Positions 6,307 to 14,655 of a DNA stretch of 54,442 bases are shown here, in pieces. Position 1 is the first letter of the stretch. The number at the start of each line of letters is the position of its first letter. The notes below the pieces were generated by a model. It was given only the letters and a program-made list of their open reading frames with translations, had not been told where the DNA came from and ran no database searches. A program made the translations under genes and the position numbers. Source of the DNA: Pectinatus sp. (GTDB taxonomy: Bacteria > Bacillota > Negativicutes > Selenomonadales > Selenomonadaceae); assembly GCA_020025075.1 (NCBI GenBank), contig JAHHSR010000004.1, positions 1-54,442 of the forward strand, read 5' to 3'.

Positions 6307-8250
6307 GTAGAGTATTCGCATGGAATTTAAGATACATAAGAGTGCCACGCCCGTATCAGCAAAGACCGCCGCCCAAAGCGAGGCAAAGCCAAAAGCGCCC
6401 AAAAGCAGCACGGCTCCCTTGACGCCGAGTGCCAAGATGACATTTTCCCGTGCCGTCTGCCGCGTGCTGTGAGCGATGGTGAAGGCGGTATTTACGGCTG
6501 TAAGCCGGCTGGACATAAAGACAATATCGGCCGCTTCAATGGCGGCGTCCGCGCCGGCACCGATTGCACCGCCGACATCAGCGCTGGCGAGGACGGGAGC
6601 GTCATTGATGCCATCGCCGACAAAGAGTACGGCACCTTTTTGTGCGCGGATATCCTTTAGGGCGACAAGCTTTTCTTCCGGCAAAAGCGAGGCCTTGACC
6701 ATATCTAGTGGCAACTGGGAAGAAATTTTTTGGGCACCCTCTTGGCCATCTCCTGTGAGCATAGCAAGGAAAAGAGAGCCGCTTTTGAGGGCTTTTAAGA
6801 CGCTTTGGCAATCATCTTTGAGGCTATCGCCTAAGGTGATAAAGCCCGAAAGATTTTTATCGATGGCGATATAGATGGCGTTTTCCTCGAAAGGTTTTTC
6901 AAGAATCCCCTCTTGCTGCAAAAAGCGATAGCTGCCGCAATGGATTTTGTGGTTTTTTACGGTGCCACAAATGCCAAGCCCGGCTATTTCCTGGACATCG
7001 CTAGCCGGCAAGAGGCTATATCCCTGCGCTTTGGTATAGGCAACAATGCTTTTGGCAATGGGGTGATTGGAGGCGTTTTCCAGGCTGGCACCAAGCAGCA
7101 GAACTTCCTGCTCATCTTTTTGGCAGGATTTAAAATTCGTCACGCCAAAGATGCCCGTCGTGAGCGTGCCCGTCTTGTCGAAGGCAACCGCCTTCACCTT
7201 GCTAAGCCCATCTAAGACGGCGCCGCTTTTAATCAAGATACCCTTTTTAGAAGCAAGCCCCAGCCCGGAAAAAAAGGCCAAAGGCACGCTTAAAACTAGG
7301 GCGCAGGGGCAGCTGATGATGAGGAAATTGAGGCTTATATAGATATTTTCCCACCATTTGCTGGAAAGAAGGGAGGGAACAATCGCCAAAAATAAGGCGC
7401 AAAAGACGACAAAAGGTGTATAATAGCGGGCAAAGCGCGCGATGAATCGCTCTATGGCAGGCTTTTGCTCAGAGGCTTCTTCGACAGCGCGGATAATGCG
7501 CGAGACCGTAGAGTTGGAAAGCTCCTTTTCGACGCAAAGCTCAATCGTGCCCTGGCCGTTAATGCAGCCGGAAAGCGCCACATCGCCGGCTGAAGCTCTG
7601 CGCGGCACTGCCTCGCCCGTAAGCGGCGATGTGTCTAGGTATGTCGTTCCGCTGACGATTTTGCCGTCGAGGGGAATTCTCTCTCCCGCCTTGACGATGA
7701 TGTGCTGGCCAATTTTTATTTCTTTGGCGGCAATTTTTCTTTCGTTTCCCTGTTCATCTAAGAGCGTGGCCGTATCGGGGCGCAAATCGAGCAGGGAACG
7801 TATTTCGCGCCTGCTTTTGCCGACGGCCTGCTCTTCAAAAAATTCACCAATTCTAAAAAAGAGCATAATGCCCACGCCTTCTGAGTAATCGCCGAGGGCA
7901 AAGGCGCCAAAGGTGGCAATGCTCATGAGAAAATTTTCATCAAAAATATGGCCGTGACAGATATTTTTGGTAGCAGCCAAGAGGACTTCGTGCCCGAGGA
8001 TGAGATAGGCGGCAAAAAAGCAGCAAAGTCTGAAAATATCCCCTCGCGGCAAAAATAGCGCGAGCAAAAATAATACGCCGCCGCAGGCAATTTCATAAAA
8101 ATCCCCTTCTTTGTACCATGCCTTACCTTCTTCCTTCGCAGAAAGCAAGCTGTGGTCATGGCTGCAGCCGCAAGAGCAGCCGCCGTGATGCGTATGGCAA
8201 GCATTTTCGTGCTTTTCGCCATGCTGATGAGAAGTTGTCGCCTGTGTCAT
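6280..8250 (-). CDS. Heavy-metal P1B-type ATPase (Zn/Cd/Co-type efflux)
   Basis: A 656-residue P-type ATPase. Visible in order: a His/Cys-rich N-terminal tail (residues 8-32) in place of an HMA domain, the TGE loop (211-213), the transmembrane CPC motif (314-316), the phosphorylation site DKTGT (358-362), an HP dipeptide in NASNHPIAKS, and the hinge GDGINDAPVLA. CPC plus HP and a histidine-rich tail fit the Zn2+/Cd2+/Pb2+ (CadA/ZntA) subgroup rather than the Cu pumps, which usually have HMA domains. GAGAGGG precedes ATG 8250. A promoter and a metal-sensor-like palindrome lie just upstream; no ArsR-type gene adjoins. Confidence 0.92.
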   Translation of the reverse strand: MTQATTSHQHGEKHENACHTHHGGCSCGCSHDHSLLSAKEEGKAWYKEGDFYEIACGGVLFLLALFLPRGDIFRLCCFFAAYLILGHEVLLAATKNICHGHIFDENFLMSIATFGAFALGDYSEGVGIMLFFRIGEFFEEQAVGKSRREIRSLLDLRPDTATLLDEQGNERKIAAKEIKIGQHIIVKAGERIPLDGKIVSGTTYLDTSPLTGEAVPRRASAGDVALSGCINGQGTIELCVEKELSNSTVSRIIRAVEEASEQKPAIERFIARFARYYTPFVVFCALFLAIVPSLLSSKWWENIYISLNFLIISCPCALVLSVPLAFFSGLGLASKKGILIKSGAVLDGLSKVKAVAFDKTGTLTTGIFGVTNFKSCQKDEQEVLLLGASLENASNHPIAKSIVAYTKAQGYSLLPASDVQEIAGLGICGTVKNHKIHCGSYRFLQQEGILEKPFEENAIYIAIDKNLSGFITLGDSLKDDCQSVLKALKSGSLFLAMLTGDGQEGAQKISSQLPLDMVKASLLPEEKLVALKDIRAQKGAVLFVGDGINDAPVLASADVGGAIGAGADAAIEAADIVFMSSRLTAVNTAFTIAHSTRQTARENVILALGVKGAVLLLGAFGFASLWAAVFADTGVALLCILNSMRILYKKDLAPSR

Positions 8251-8268
8251 ATAAAACCCTCTCTTTCA

Positions 8269-8294
8269 AACATATGAACTATTATTCATATGTT
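8269..8294 (-). promoter_or_regulatory. ArsR/SmtB-like operator in front of the P1B ATPase
   Basis: Perfect 10-bp inverted repeat AACATATGAA (8269-8278) and TTCATATGTT (8285-8294). It resembles the ATATGAA..TTCATAT palindromes bound by SmtB/CzrA-type zinc sensors and sits at the predicted transcription start, where a repressor would block RNA polymerase. Confidence 0.6.
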
Positions 8295-8323
8295 ATTATA
8301 TCATCTGCAAGAAGGCGGCACAA
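8295..8323 (-). promoter_or_regulatory. Promoter of the P1B ATPase gene
   Basis: Minus strand: TTGTGC (8323-8318), 17-base spacer, TATAAT (8300-8295), immediately followed by the palindrome. Confidence 0.7.
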
Positions 8324-8372
8324 CAGTATTTTCTAGAATTTTCTGCCCCGGCGAAGTTTCCTATGGTAAAAT

Positions 8373-8402
8373 AAAATCAGCCCGCAAGTGCGGGCTGATT
8401 TT
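8373..8402 (+). terminator. Terminator-like 13-bp hairpin before the lipase gene
   Basis: Perfect 13-bp inverted repeat (8373-8385 with 8390-8402, four-base loop) with A-run before and T-run after. No gene ends here, so it is either an attenuator or a stabilising 5' structure of the lipase mRNA. It ends just before the ribosome binding site. Confidence 0.5.
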
Positions 8403-8420
8403 AGAAAGGCGGTGCTTTTA

Positions 8421-9668
8421 TTGCGACGCTTAAAAATTATATTGACCTTTTTCGTTATTTTTTGCCTACCAGCTGTCATCTCCCAGGCAGCTTCGCGCCT
8501 GTGGCAAGAAAAGAATATCTGTACGGCAGCTTTTATGTCCATGGCCTCATACAATGACCAATACGGCAAAATCGCCACGGAAGTACTGGAAAATCACCAC
8601 TGGAAGGTAAGTTTTCGCGAGCGGCATGCCGACGATGCCTTTGCCAAGTTCCTCACTGCCTACACGACGCATTTTGTGCCGGGGCAGGATACCTACTACA
8701 TCGCCATTGCCGGCACGAGCGACCGCTATGACGTGGCGAGCGATTTGCGCATGAAATTAATTCCCTTCGACGCCCAAAACCCGCAGGCGCTTGTCCACAA
8801 AGGCTTTGATAATTACGCCGCGGCAGTTCTTTCCAGCCGCGATTACAAGGCAACGCTAGGCGAAAATCTGTGTCGTGAGCTCAAGGCAAATCCGCGCGCG
8901 CACCTTTATCTTTCTGGGCACAGCCTTGGCGGTGCCGTGGCGACGCTCATGGCGGCGCGCTTTATCGCCTGTGGCGTAAATCCCGACCAGATTACCGTCA
9001 TCACCTTCGGCGCGCCAGCCGTCGGCAATGAAACCTTTGTCAAAAAATGGGGCGATAAAATTCATCTCACCCGCGTCGTGATGGGCGGGGACCCCGTGCG
9101 CAATCTCATCCAGATTGTCAATCGCCACTACGAGCTTTTCGGCAAAAAAGTGCGCTACACGCCGCTTCCTTCTTACGATAATAAAATTCGCCACGAAATG
9201 CTCCTTTATGCCGATGCGGCAATTCGCCACTATTATGCGAGCAAGCCACCCATCGAAAATATTGCTCCCCTGCCGACACAGGGCAGCGTCTTTTTTGCTG
9301 AGCCCGTCTTAAAGCTCCCTTCGGGCAAGATAATCTCTTCCGGTGAGGCGAACTGCATCATGTATGCGCTCAAGGACAACCTTTCGCAATATGTGCAGCG
9401 CGCCTATTGGAGCACTTCTTCCCAGATGCCGGAAAATGTTGGCTCTTGCCGCTACATCGTCTTTACGCAGGTTGACATCTCGCGCATGAAGTACAAGGAA
9501 GACAGCTTTTATGTGAGCCTTAGCTATATGGTACTCGATGCGAAAACTCGCTTCTTGAAAGCGGGATTTTCGACCGCCTGCGACACGCAAAATCTGACGC
9601 CCGTCGAGGCGGTTCTCTTCAATGCTCTTTCTTTGCGCCCGCAGCTATTAAAGACCCTCCAAAGCTAA
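8421..9668 (+). CDS. Secreted class 3 lipase-like alpha/beta hydrolase
   Basis: A 415-residue protein with an N-terminal signal peptide (RRLKIILTFFVIFC core, likely cut after QAA near residue 24). The nucleophile elbow GHSLGGAV has its Ser at about residue 168, and GGDPV near residue 220 may carry the acid. It matches Lipase_3 (PF01764) and is expected in the periplasm or outside the cell; the substrate is unknown. A C-terminal region of about 150 residues after the hydrolase domain is unassigned. The TTG start at 8421 gives a proper signal peptide and has AGAAAGG upstream; GTG 8412 is possible, and GTG 8388 lies inside the hairpin. Its stop overlaps the cobO stop by four bases. Confidence 0.82.
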   Translation: MRRLKIILTFFVIFCLPAVISQAASRLWQEKNICTAAFMSMASYNDQYGKIATEVLENHHWKVSFRERHADDAFAKFLTAYTTHFVPGQDTYYIAIAGTSDRYDVASDLRMKLIPFDAQNPQALVHKGFDNYAAAVLSSRDYKATLGENLCRELKANPRAHLYLSGHSLGGAVATLMAARFIACGVNPDQITVITFGAPAVGNETFVKKWGDKIHLTRVVMGGDPVRNLIQIVNRHYELFGKKVRYTPLPSYDNKIRHEMLLYADAAIRHYYASKPPIENIAPLPTQGSVFFAEPVLKLPSGKIISSGEANCIMYALKDNLSQYVQRAYWSTSSQMPENVGSCRYIVFTQVDISRMKYKEDSFYVSLSYMVLDAKTRFLKAGFSTACDTQNLTPVEAVLFNALSLRPQLLKTLQS

Positions 9669-10237
9669 TCTTCAATGCCCTTGCGCGCCGCGACGCCCTT
9701 TTCAAAGTAATGGCGCACCGCATCCATCTGCGTGATGAGGTCGGCGCGCTCTAAGAGCCAGCTTGGCGCCTTGCGCCCGGTGCAGACAATTTCTATCTCG
9801 CTATTAGCACCGTCTAAAAGTGACTCGACTTCAGCGCGGCTGGCGAGACCGAAATAAAGCGCGACATTTATTTCATCGAGCACGATGAGGTCGTATTTTT
9901 TCGACTGCAGGGTCTCTTTTGCCCTTTTGATGCCCTCTTTGACGAGGGCGACATATTCTCGGGGCGGCTGGCCTTGAGGATAGACGACGAGCTTATCGCC
10001 CATCTTTTCGATTACCTCTTTGCTCACGGAGCCTTCCTCCGCGATAAAATACGGCTTGCCGCTGGTTACCAGTTTTAGTTGCGGCGCAAACTTTTGCAGT
10101 ATTTTTTGCTCGCTGTAAGAGAGGCTTTTCATAAACTGGCCAAAGTAGACATTAAGGCCAGCTCCCAACGCCCGAATGGAAAGACCGATGGCGGCAGTAG
10201 TTTTGCCTTTGCCATCGCCCGTATATACTTGCAGCAT
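9665..10237 (-). CDS. cobO: Corrinoid adenosyltransferase, CobA/CobO/BtuR type
   Basis: A 190-residue ATP:cob(I)alamin adenosyltransferase that makes adenosylcobalamin. The P-loop variant GDGKGKTTAA is at residues 7-16, followed by the family's GLSIRALGAG and VLDEINVAL (Walker B) regions. AAAGGG precedes the start. It is monocistronic here, away from the cbi genes at 31.6-33.9 kb. The nrdJ enzyme in this window uses its product. Confidence 0.93.
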   Translation of the reverse strand: MLQVYTGDGKGKTTAAIGLSIRALGAGLNVYFGQFMKSLSYSEQKILQKFAPQLKLVTSGKPYFIAEEGSVSKEVIEKMGDKLVVYPQGQPPREYVALVKEGIKRAKETLQSKKYDLIVLDEINVALYFGLASRAEVESLLDGANSEIEIVCTGRKAPSWLLERADLITQMDAVRHYFEKGVAARKGIED

Positions 10238-10461
10238 AAAATCACCCTTTCTTTATGATGCTTATTATACATCTTTTTGCGGAAATGGGGCTAAAATTAG
10301 CCAAGGTGTATCATTGAGCGCCCCAAGCGGTTTTCATTGCAGATAAAGATGGTTTATTATATAATTAGAAGGGCGATGGGGCATTTTTTGCCCAAGGCGG
10401 AAGATAAATAGGCAGAATATACATATTAGTCCCATTGTTGGAAATCGAGGGGGGTTTTTGC
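10238..10461. other. Intergenic region between divergent cobO and HD-GYP genes
   Basis: 224 bp with A/T-rich promoter-like sequence for both directions and a GGGC/GCCC hairpin near 10376-10393. I looked for cobalamin and c-di-GMP riboswitch motifs and saw neither. Confidence 0.4.
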
Positions 10462-11529
10462 GTGAAAAAGATAAATATTGACCAAATAGAGCCGGGAATG
10501 ATTTTGGGCAGGGCGGTCATCGACAAAAATATGGTGGTCGTACTTTCGGCTGGCACAATGCTCGCCGCATCCCATATTGCTCGTCTTAAGTATCTTCATA
10601 TCCCGTCCGTTTTTATTACGGAAAGCCTCAAGACGACAAGTGATAATTTGAGCTCCGAACGCATAATCAATCGGGACAATGCCTTCGTCAAAAAATACGA
10701 TGACGTGGTCAACGAGGCCAAAAACATTTTTTTGGGCATTGCCAGCGGCGACAAAAAGGCACTCACCCATGCTAGCGACATGGCGGGCGATACGATAGCG
10801 CCGCTCGTGCAGCAGGGCACCGGCCTAATCGACCATTTGTCCGATTTGCAGCGCCTTGATAGCGATATTTACCAGCATTCTGTACGCGTTTCTATTCTCG
10901 CCGGCGTTATCGGCAAATGGCTCTATCTTGACCAAAAGCGCATTGGTGAGCTTATCTTGGCGGGTCTTTTGCACGATATAGGCAAGACGACGCTGCCGGA
11001 AGAAATTGTTAAGATGCCTCTCGACAAATTAACTGGCGATGATTATGAAATCTATATCCAGCACACATTAAATGGCCAAAATCTCCTCAATGAGATTGGC
11101 GCATCAGATGGCATTAAGGCGGTAGCACTGCAGCATCATGAAAACATGGATGGCACAGGTGCTCCTTTCAATCTGGTGGGAGATAACATTCATGAATATG
11201 CGCGCATTGTCATGGTGGCCAACTTTTATGACAATATCACGGCAGAACTTGAAGGTCAGATTAAAAAGACGCCGTTTGATGCCGTGAGCATGATTAGCAA
11301 GAGAATGTTTTCGACACTTGATGCGCGCGTTTGCGTGCCTTTCATCAACAACATTCAAAATTCCTTCCTCGGCTCGCCGGTACGCCTTTCTGACGGCCGC
11401 CGCGGCCAGATAATTTATTATCCGGCCGGCTATTCGTCATTGCCTATTGTCAAGACGATGGACGGCGAGGTAATCGACTTCAATAATAGCGTCAGCGTCA
11501 AAATTATCGGCTATAACCCTAAATACTAA
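10462..11529 (+). CDS. HD-GYP domain protein, probable c-di-GMP phosphodiesterase
   Basis: A 355-residue protein. An N-terminal region of about 130 residues (INIDQIEPGMILGRAV) resembles the DUF3391-like part often fused to HD-GYP. The HD-GYP domain has HDIGK and HHENMDGTGAP, matching HHExxDGxGYP except that GYP is GAP. Such proteins hydrolyse c-di-GMP or bind it. GTG 10462 follows GAGGGGGG with good spacing; upstream TTG codons at 10435 and 10438 lack a site. No signal peptide or membrane segment, so cytoplasmic. Confidence 0.88.
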   Translation: MKKINIDQIEPGMILGRAVIDKNMVVVLSAGTMLAASHIARLKYLHIPSVFITESLKTTSDNLSSERIINRDNAFVKKYDDVVNEAKNIFLGIASGDKKALTHASDMAGDTIAPLVQQGTGLIDHLSDLQRLDSDIYQHSVRVSILAGVIGKWLYLDQKRIGELILAGLLHDIGKTTLPEEIVKMPLDKLTGDDYEIYIQHTLNGQNLLNEIGASDGIKAVALQHHENMDGTGAPFNLVGDNIHEYARIVMVANFYDNITAELEGQIKKTPFDAVSMISKRMFSTLDARVCVPFINNIQNSFLGSPVRLSDGRRGQIIYYPAGYSSLPIVKTMDGEVIDFNNSVSVKIIGYNPKY

Positions 11530-11530
11530 A

Positions 11531-11558
11531 AAAGCCCGCTCAAAAGCGGACCTTTTTT
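11531..11558 (+). terminator. Terminator of the HD-GYP gene
   Basis: CCCGCT/AGCGGA stem with A-run before and six T after, directly following the stop codon. Confidence 0.75.
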
Positions 11559-11560
11559 GC

Positions 11561-11587
11561 AAAAAAAAGCTGCCCTCAAGGCAGCTT
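11561..11587 (-). terminator. Terminator of tRNA-Ser(UGA)
   Basis: AAGCTGCC/GGCAGCTT stem followed on the minus strand by an eight-U run. It lies just past the 3' end of the tRNA gene. Confidence 0.8.
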
Positions 11588-11598
11588 AAAACTCCATA

Positions 11599-11687
<89 letters not shown>

Positions 11688-11752
11688 AAAACACTTAAAT
11701 ATTATAAGTGATAGCCGAAAAAAAGTCAAATGACAATTTTTTTGCATTATGC

Positions 11753-11781
11753 TTGACAAGGGTAGAAGAAAATAATATAAT
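11753..11781 (+). promoter_or_regulatory. Promoter of tRNA-Lys
   Basis: TTGACA at 11753-11758, 17-base spacer, TATAAT at 11776-11781; a consensus promoter 24 bases before the tRNA. Confidence 0.85.
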
Positions 11782-11805
11782 ATCATAGTCAGCTTTAGTT
11801 GATGT

Positions 11806-11881
11806 GGTTCACTAGCTCAGTTGGCAGAGCACCTGACTTTTAATCAGGGTGTCCCGAGTTCGAATCTCGGGTGAGCCACCA
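11806..11881 (+). tRNA. tRNA-Lys(UUU)
   Basis: A 76-base tRNA. Acceptor GGTTCAC pairs with GTGAGCC, discriminator A, CCA encoded. Anticodon loop CTTTTAA gives UUU. D-loop TAGCTCAGTTGG and T-loop GTTCGAATC are standard. Confidence 0.96.
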
Positions 11882-11894
11882 TTTTTGCATGATT

Positions 11895-11923
11895 GCCCTC
11901 TTTCTTTGAAAGAGGGCTTTTTT
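11895..11923 (+). terminator. Terminator of tRNA-Lys
   Basis: Perfect 9-bp stem (GCCCTCTTT/AAAGAGGGC) followed by six T. Confidence 0.85.
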
Positions 11924-11929
11924 GTATTC

Positions 11930-12895
11930 CTAAAGCGTCGTAAGAAGAAATTCTCCCGTGCCGTTGAGGCGGTAGGCGCCAAGCCCGGCGGGCAAAAAGA
12001 CGCTTTCGCCTTTCTCGATGAGCATGCTTTCCCCTTTGGCGGTAAGGGCTAGCTGCCCTTTGAGGCAAAGCAGGCTGTGGAAAGAATCAAGGCCGGCATT
12101 TAAGTCGCAGTTGCCAAAAAGCCCAAAGGAAAAGACGGTAAAATAAGGGCATTTTTGCAGCAGGCGGCACTCATAATCGGCAAAGATGCTGATTTTTTGC
12201 GGCTGCGCGGCAAGGGGCAGCGGCGCAAGAGTGGTCACGCTGATGGCCTTTCCTATGTGGAGCTTTCGCGGCTTGCCGTCGTTGCCAAGCCGGTTATAGT
12301 CATAGACGCGGTAGGTGAGGTCGCAGCTTTGCTGAATTTCGGCGATTAAAAGCCCTTTGCCGATGGCGTGGAGCGTACCGGCAGGAATAAAGAAAACATC
12401 GCCTTTTTTGACGGGAATAGAGCGGCAAAAATGCAGGATATTGCCCTTTTCCAGGGCGGCAGCAAATTCTTCGCGGCTCATCTTCTCCTTGAGGCCGTAG
12501 ATGAGCTCGGCACCTGGCTCGGCATCGACTATATACCACATTTCCGTCTTGCCGCGGCTGTTTTCGACGCTTCTTGCATAATCATCGTCGGGGTGCACTT
12601 GCAGTGATAGATTGTCGTGGGCATCGATGAGCTTTACCAAGAGCGGTAATTCAGCAGAAGGCGCTTTGTCGCCGATGCTGCCTTTGCCATGCTCTTTTAT
12701 GTAGTCTTTGAGCGGCTTGCCTTTTTCGGGGCCATTTTTAATGCGGCTTAGGCCCGCTTCGTGGCAGGAAAGCTCCCAGCTTTCGGCGACTTTTTCTGTC
12801 AGTGTCTTTTTGCCAAATTCACTTTTGAGGCGCGTGCCGCCCCAGATATAATCTTTTAATGGCGCTTCTAATTTTAGCGGGTATAGCAAATTCAA
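11930..12895 (-). CDS. manA: Mannose-6-phosphate isomerase, class I (ManA)
   Basis: A 321-residue zinc cupin enzyme interconverting mannose-6-phosphate and fructose-6-phosphate, feeding GDP-mannose and surface sugar synthesis. Metal ligands are visible in QVHPDD, in KTEMWYI, and in PAGTLHAIGKG. TTG 12895 gives the family N-terminus (MNLLYPLKLEAPLKDYIWGG) with AAAGG five bases before it; the ATG at 12946 adds 17 residues without homology. Length agrees with the Bacillus enzymes (about 315). It stands alone between the tRNA genes and a divergent CDF gene. Confidence 0.9.
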   Translation of the reverse strand: MNLLYPLKLEAPLKDYIWGGTRLKSEFGKKTLTEKVAESWELSCHEAGLSRIKNGPEKGKPLKDYIKEHGKGSIGDKAPSAELPLLVKLIDAHDNLSLQVHPDDDYARSVENSRGKTEMWYIVDAEPGAELIYGLKEKMSREEFAAALEKGNILHFCRSIPVKKGDVFFIPAGTLHAIGKGLLIAEIQQSCDLTYRVYDYNRLGNDGKPRKLHIGKAISVTTLAPLPLAAQPQKISIFADYECRLLQKCPYFTVFSFGLFGNCDLNAGLDSFHSLLCLKGQLALTAKGESMLIEKGESVFLPAGLGAYRLNGTGEFLLTTL

Positions 12896-13031
12896 AACCA
12901 CCTTTCTCGCCCCATTATAAATGATTTTGCGGTGAAAGGCGAGCAAAGCTTCACATTTGCGCCAAAAGGTGCTAAGATAAATAGATTAAAATGTAAATTA
13001 TTGGTTTATATTATTACGTTAGGAAGAAAAA

Positions 13032-13964
13032 ATGGAATTAGCACAAATTAACAAACTCAAGCAAAAGACGGCCTACCTTTCGATTTTTTCCAATACGCTT
13101 CTAGTTATCCTGAAGCTCGCCGTGGGAATTTATATTGGCGCGATGAGCCTCATTTCGGAGGCAATGCATTCGGGCGTTGACCTCTTGGCGGCGCTTATCG
13201 CCTTTTGGGCGGTGCGGAAGGCGGCCGTGCCGCCGGACCAAAAGTACGATTATGGCTACGGCAAATACGAAAATCTTTCCTCGGCCATTGAAGCCCTTTT
13301 AATCATTCTTGCGGCATTGATGATTGTCTATGAGGCCATCGACCGCTTTCACGAAGCGCGTCCCATTGACAACATTGATTACGGTATCTGGATTATGGTT
13401 GTTTCGATTATCGTCAATTTGCTCGTCTCCCAGCGCCTTATAAGTGTCGCCAAAAAGACGGGCTCGCAGGCACTTGAAGCCGACGGCCTTCACCTGCGCT
13501 CCGACGTGTGGACCTCGGTTGGTGTTTTATTGGGGCTTTTCGCCATGCAGATACTCCACCTTTACTGGCTTGACTCCGTGGTGGCTGTCGTCGTCGCCTC
13601 AATAATCTTCCATGCCGGCTATAAAATGGTCATAAAAAGTGCCAAAGAGCTTACCGATGCAAGCCTTTCGGCCGACTACGAGCACCGGATAAGCGTGATT
13701 TTTATGCGCCATAATGCCGTGCTTGGCTATCACCACCTGCGCACGCGCTCGGCGGGCATCTATAAGATGATTGACGCGCATATAAATTTTAACTACCGCA
13801 TGACCTTGGGCGAGGTGCACGCCGCCTGCGATGAGATTGAAGCGCAAATTCGTGCCGAGCTTGGCCCTACCGTCGACATTACCCTACACCCGGAACCTTT
13901 GCGCCACGACGAAAAAACGGTCTGTCATTTAGATGAGAGGGGAAAAGAAAATGGCAAGAGCTGA
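13032..13964 (+). CDS. Cation diffusion facilitator (CDF) transporter
   Basis: A 310-residue divalent metal/proton antiporter. Six membrane segments, with metal-site motifs SEAMHSGVD in TM2 and GLHLRSDVW in TM5 (HxxxD in both), and a cytoplasmic C-terminal domain ending in a conserved TLHPEP. The HxxxD pair suggests Zn2+/Cd2+ or Fe2+ rather than Mn2+, which usually has DxxxD; this is inference. AGGAAG precedes the start. The stop overlaps the DUF951 gene by 14 bases. Confidence 0.92.
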   Translation: MELAQINKLKQKTAYLSIFSNTLLVILKLAVGIYIGAMSLISEAMHSGVDLLAALIAFWAVRKAAVPPDQKYDYGYGKYENLSSAIEALLIILAALMIVYEAIDRFHEARPIDNIDYGIWIMVVSIIVNLLVSQRLISVAKKTGSQALEADGLHLRSDVWTSVGVLLGLFAMQILHLYWLDSVVAVVVASIIFHAGYKMVIKSAKELTDASLSADYEHRISVIFMRHNAVLGYHHLRTRSAGIYKMIDAHINFNYRMTLGEVHAACDEIEAQIRAELGPTVDITLHPEPLRHDEKTVCHLDERGKENGKS

Positions 13965-14154
13965 ATATTGCTTGGGCATGAAAGTCCAGATGAGAAAAAA
14001 GCACCCCTGCGGCAGCGACCTCTGGACGATTGTGCGCCTCGGCATGGACATCGGCCTCGAGTGCTGCGGCTGCGGTCATCGCATCTTGCTACCGCGCGTC
14101 AAATTTGCTAAGGGGATAAAGCGCATCATCGAAAAGAATGACTTGTCAAAGTAA
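13951..14154 (+). CDS. DUF951 family small zinc-ribbon-like protein
   Basis: A 67-residue protein matching DUF951: KKHPCGSDLW...R.G.D.GLECCGCGHRILLPR. The conserved C-G and CxxCGH residues suggest a metal or nucleic-acid site. Function is unknown; in Firmicutes it often precedes ychF. ATG 13951 has GAGAGGGGA upstream and lies within the end of the CDF gene, so the two are co-translated. The -35 box of the next tRNA promoter overlaps its last codons. Confidence 0.88.
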   Translation: MARAEYCLGMKVQMRKKHPCGSDLWTIVRLGMDIGLECCGCGHRILLPRVKFAKGIKRIIEKNDLSK

Positions 14155-14171
14155 AAACATTATGCTATAAT
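14143..14171 (+). promoter_or_regulatory. Promoter of tRNA-Ser(CGA)
   Basis: TTGTCA at 14143-14148, 17-base spacer, TATAAT at 14166-14171. Confidence 0.82.
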
Positions 14172-14186
14172 ATCTCTTGTTTGCAT

Positions 14187-14274
14187 GGAGAGGTGTCCGA
14201 GTGGTCGAAGGTGATTGACTCGAAATCAATTGTACCGCAAGGTACCGTGGGTTCGAATCCCACCCTCTCTGCCA
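14187..14274 (+). tRNA. tRNA-Ser(CGA)
   Basis: An 88-base class II tRNA. Acceptor GGAGAGG faces CCTCTCT, so the first pair is G-U rather than G-C; discriminator G, CCA encoded. Anticodon stem ATTGA/TCAAT holds loop CTCGAAA, anticodon CGA. The long variable arm (GTACCGCAAGGTAC) folds well. Confidence 0.94.
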
Positions 14275-14284
14275 TTGAATATTT

Positions 14285-14310
14285 GCCCAGCCTGGCGGCT
14301 GGGTTTTTTT
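14285..14310 (+). terminator. Terminator of tRNA-Ser(CGA)
   Basis: Perfect stem CCCAGCC/GGCTGGG with a four-base loop and a seven-T run. Confidence 0.88.
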
Positions 14311-14357
14311 GCGCCCGCAAGTTTCGGCAGCGGGTGCTTTTATTTTTTTAGTTGAGG

Positions 14358-14457
14358 TTCGACTAAAAAAATTTTTATATCGATTAAACAGAAATGGCCT
14401 TTCAAAGTTCGGTTAAAAAGATATTCGGCAAGACTAAACAAAAAACGGCAACACTAT
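14358..14457. repeat. Two imperfect 50-bp tandem copies with paired 10-bp boxes
   Basis: Boxes of the type TTCGRYTAAA occur at 14358, 14379, 14408 and (as CAAGACTAAA) 14429. Spacing is 21, 29 and 21 bp, so the block 14358-14407 is repeated imperfectly at 14408-14457. The 21-bp spacing puts each pair on the same DNA face. The block lies about 100 bp before the promoter of the DMT transporter gene. Confidence 0.5.
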
Positions 14458-14549
14458 TATATTATTTTTACTCTTTTGGAGCCATTTTTTGGCATTTTTA
14501 AAATAAAAAGGGGTAAATATCTTAAATACCTCTATATTTCTTTATCTTG

Positions 14550-14578
14550 TTGCCATTTTCTAATTGTTATGTTATGAT
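14550..14578 (+). promoter_or_regulatory. Promoter of the DMT transporter gene
   Basis: TTGCCA at 14550-14555, 17-base spacer, TATGAT at 14573-14578. The predicted start (about 14585) coincides with the base of the leader stem. Confidence 0.7.
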
Positions 14579-14584
14579 ATTTAT

Positions 14585-14655
14585 AGAGCGGTTGAATTGA
14601 TTGCAGATTACCTGCAATTAGCACAAGCGCTCTTAATTATTGTCAATTCGTTTTT
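14585..14655 (+). promoter_or_regulatory. Structured leader of the DMT transporter gene
   Basis: An outer stem AGAGCG (14585-14590) with CGCTCT (14628-14633) encloses an inner stem ATTGCAG (14600-14606) with CTGCAAT (14612-14618). A third pairing, GAATTGA (14594-14600) with TCAATTC (14643-14649), cannot coexist with the outer stem and is followed by GTTTTT. This looks like a two-state leader; I recognise no known riboswitch class. Confidence 0.45.
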
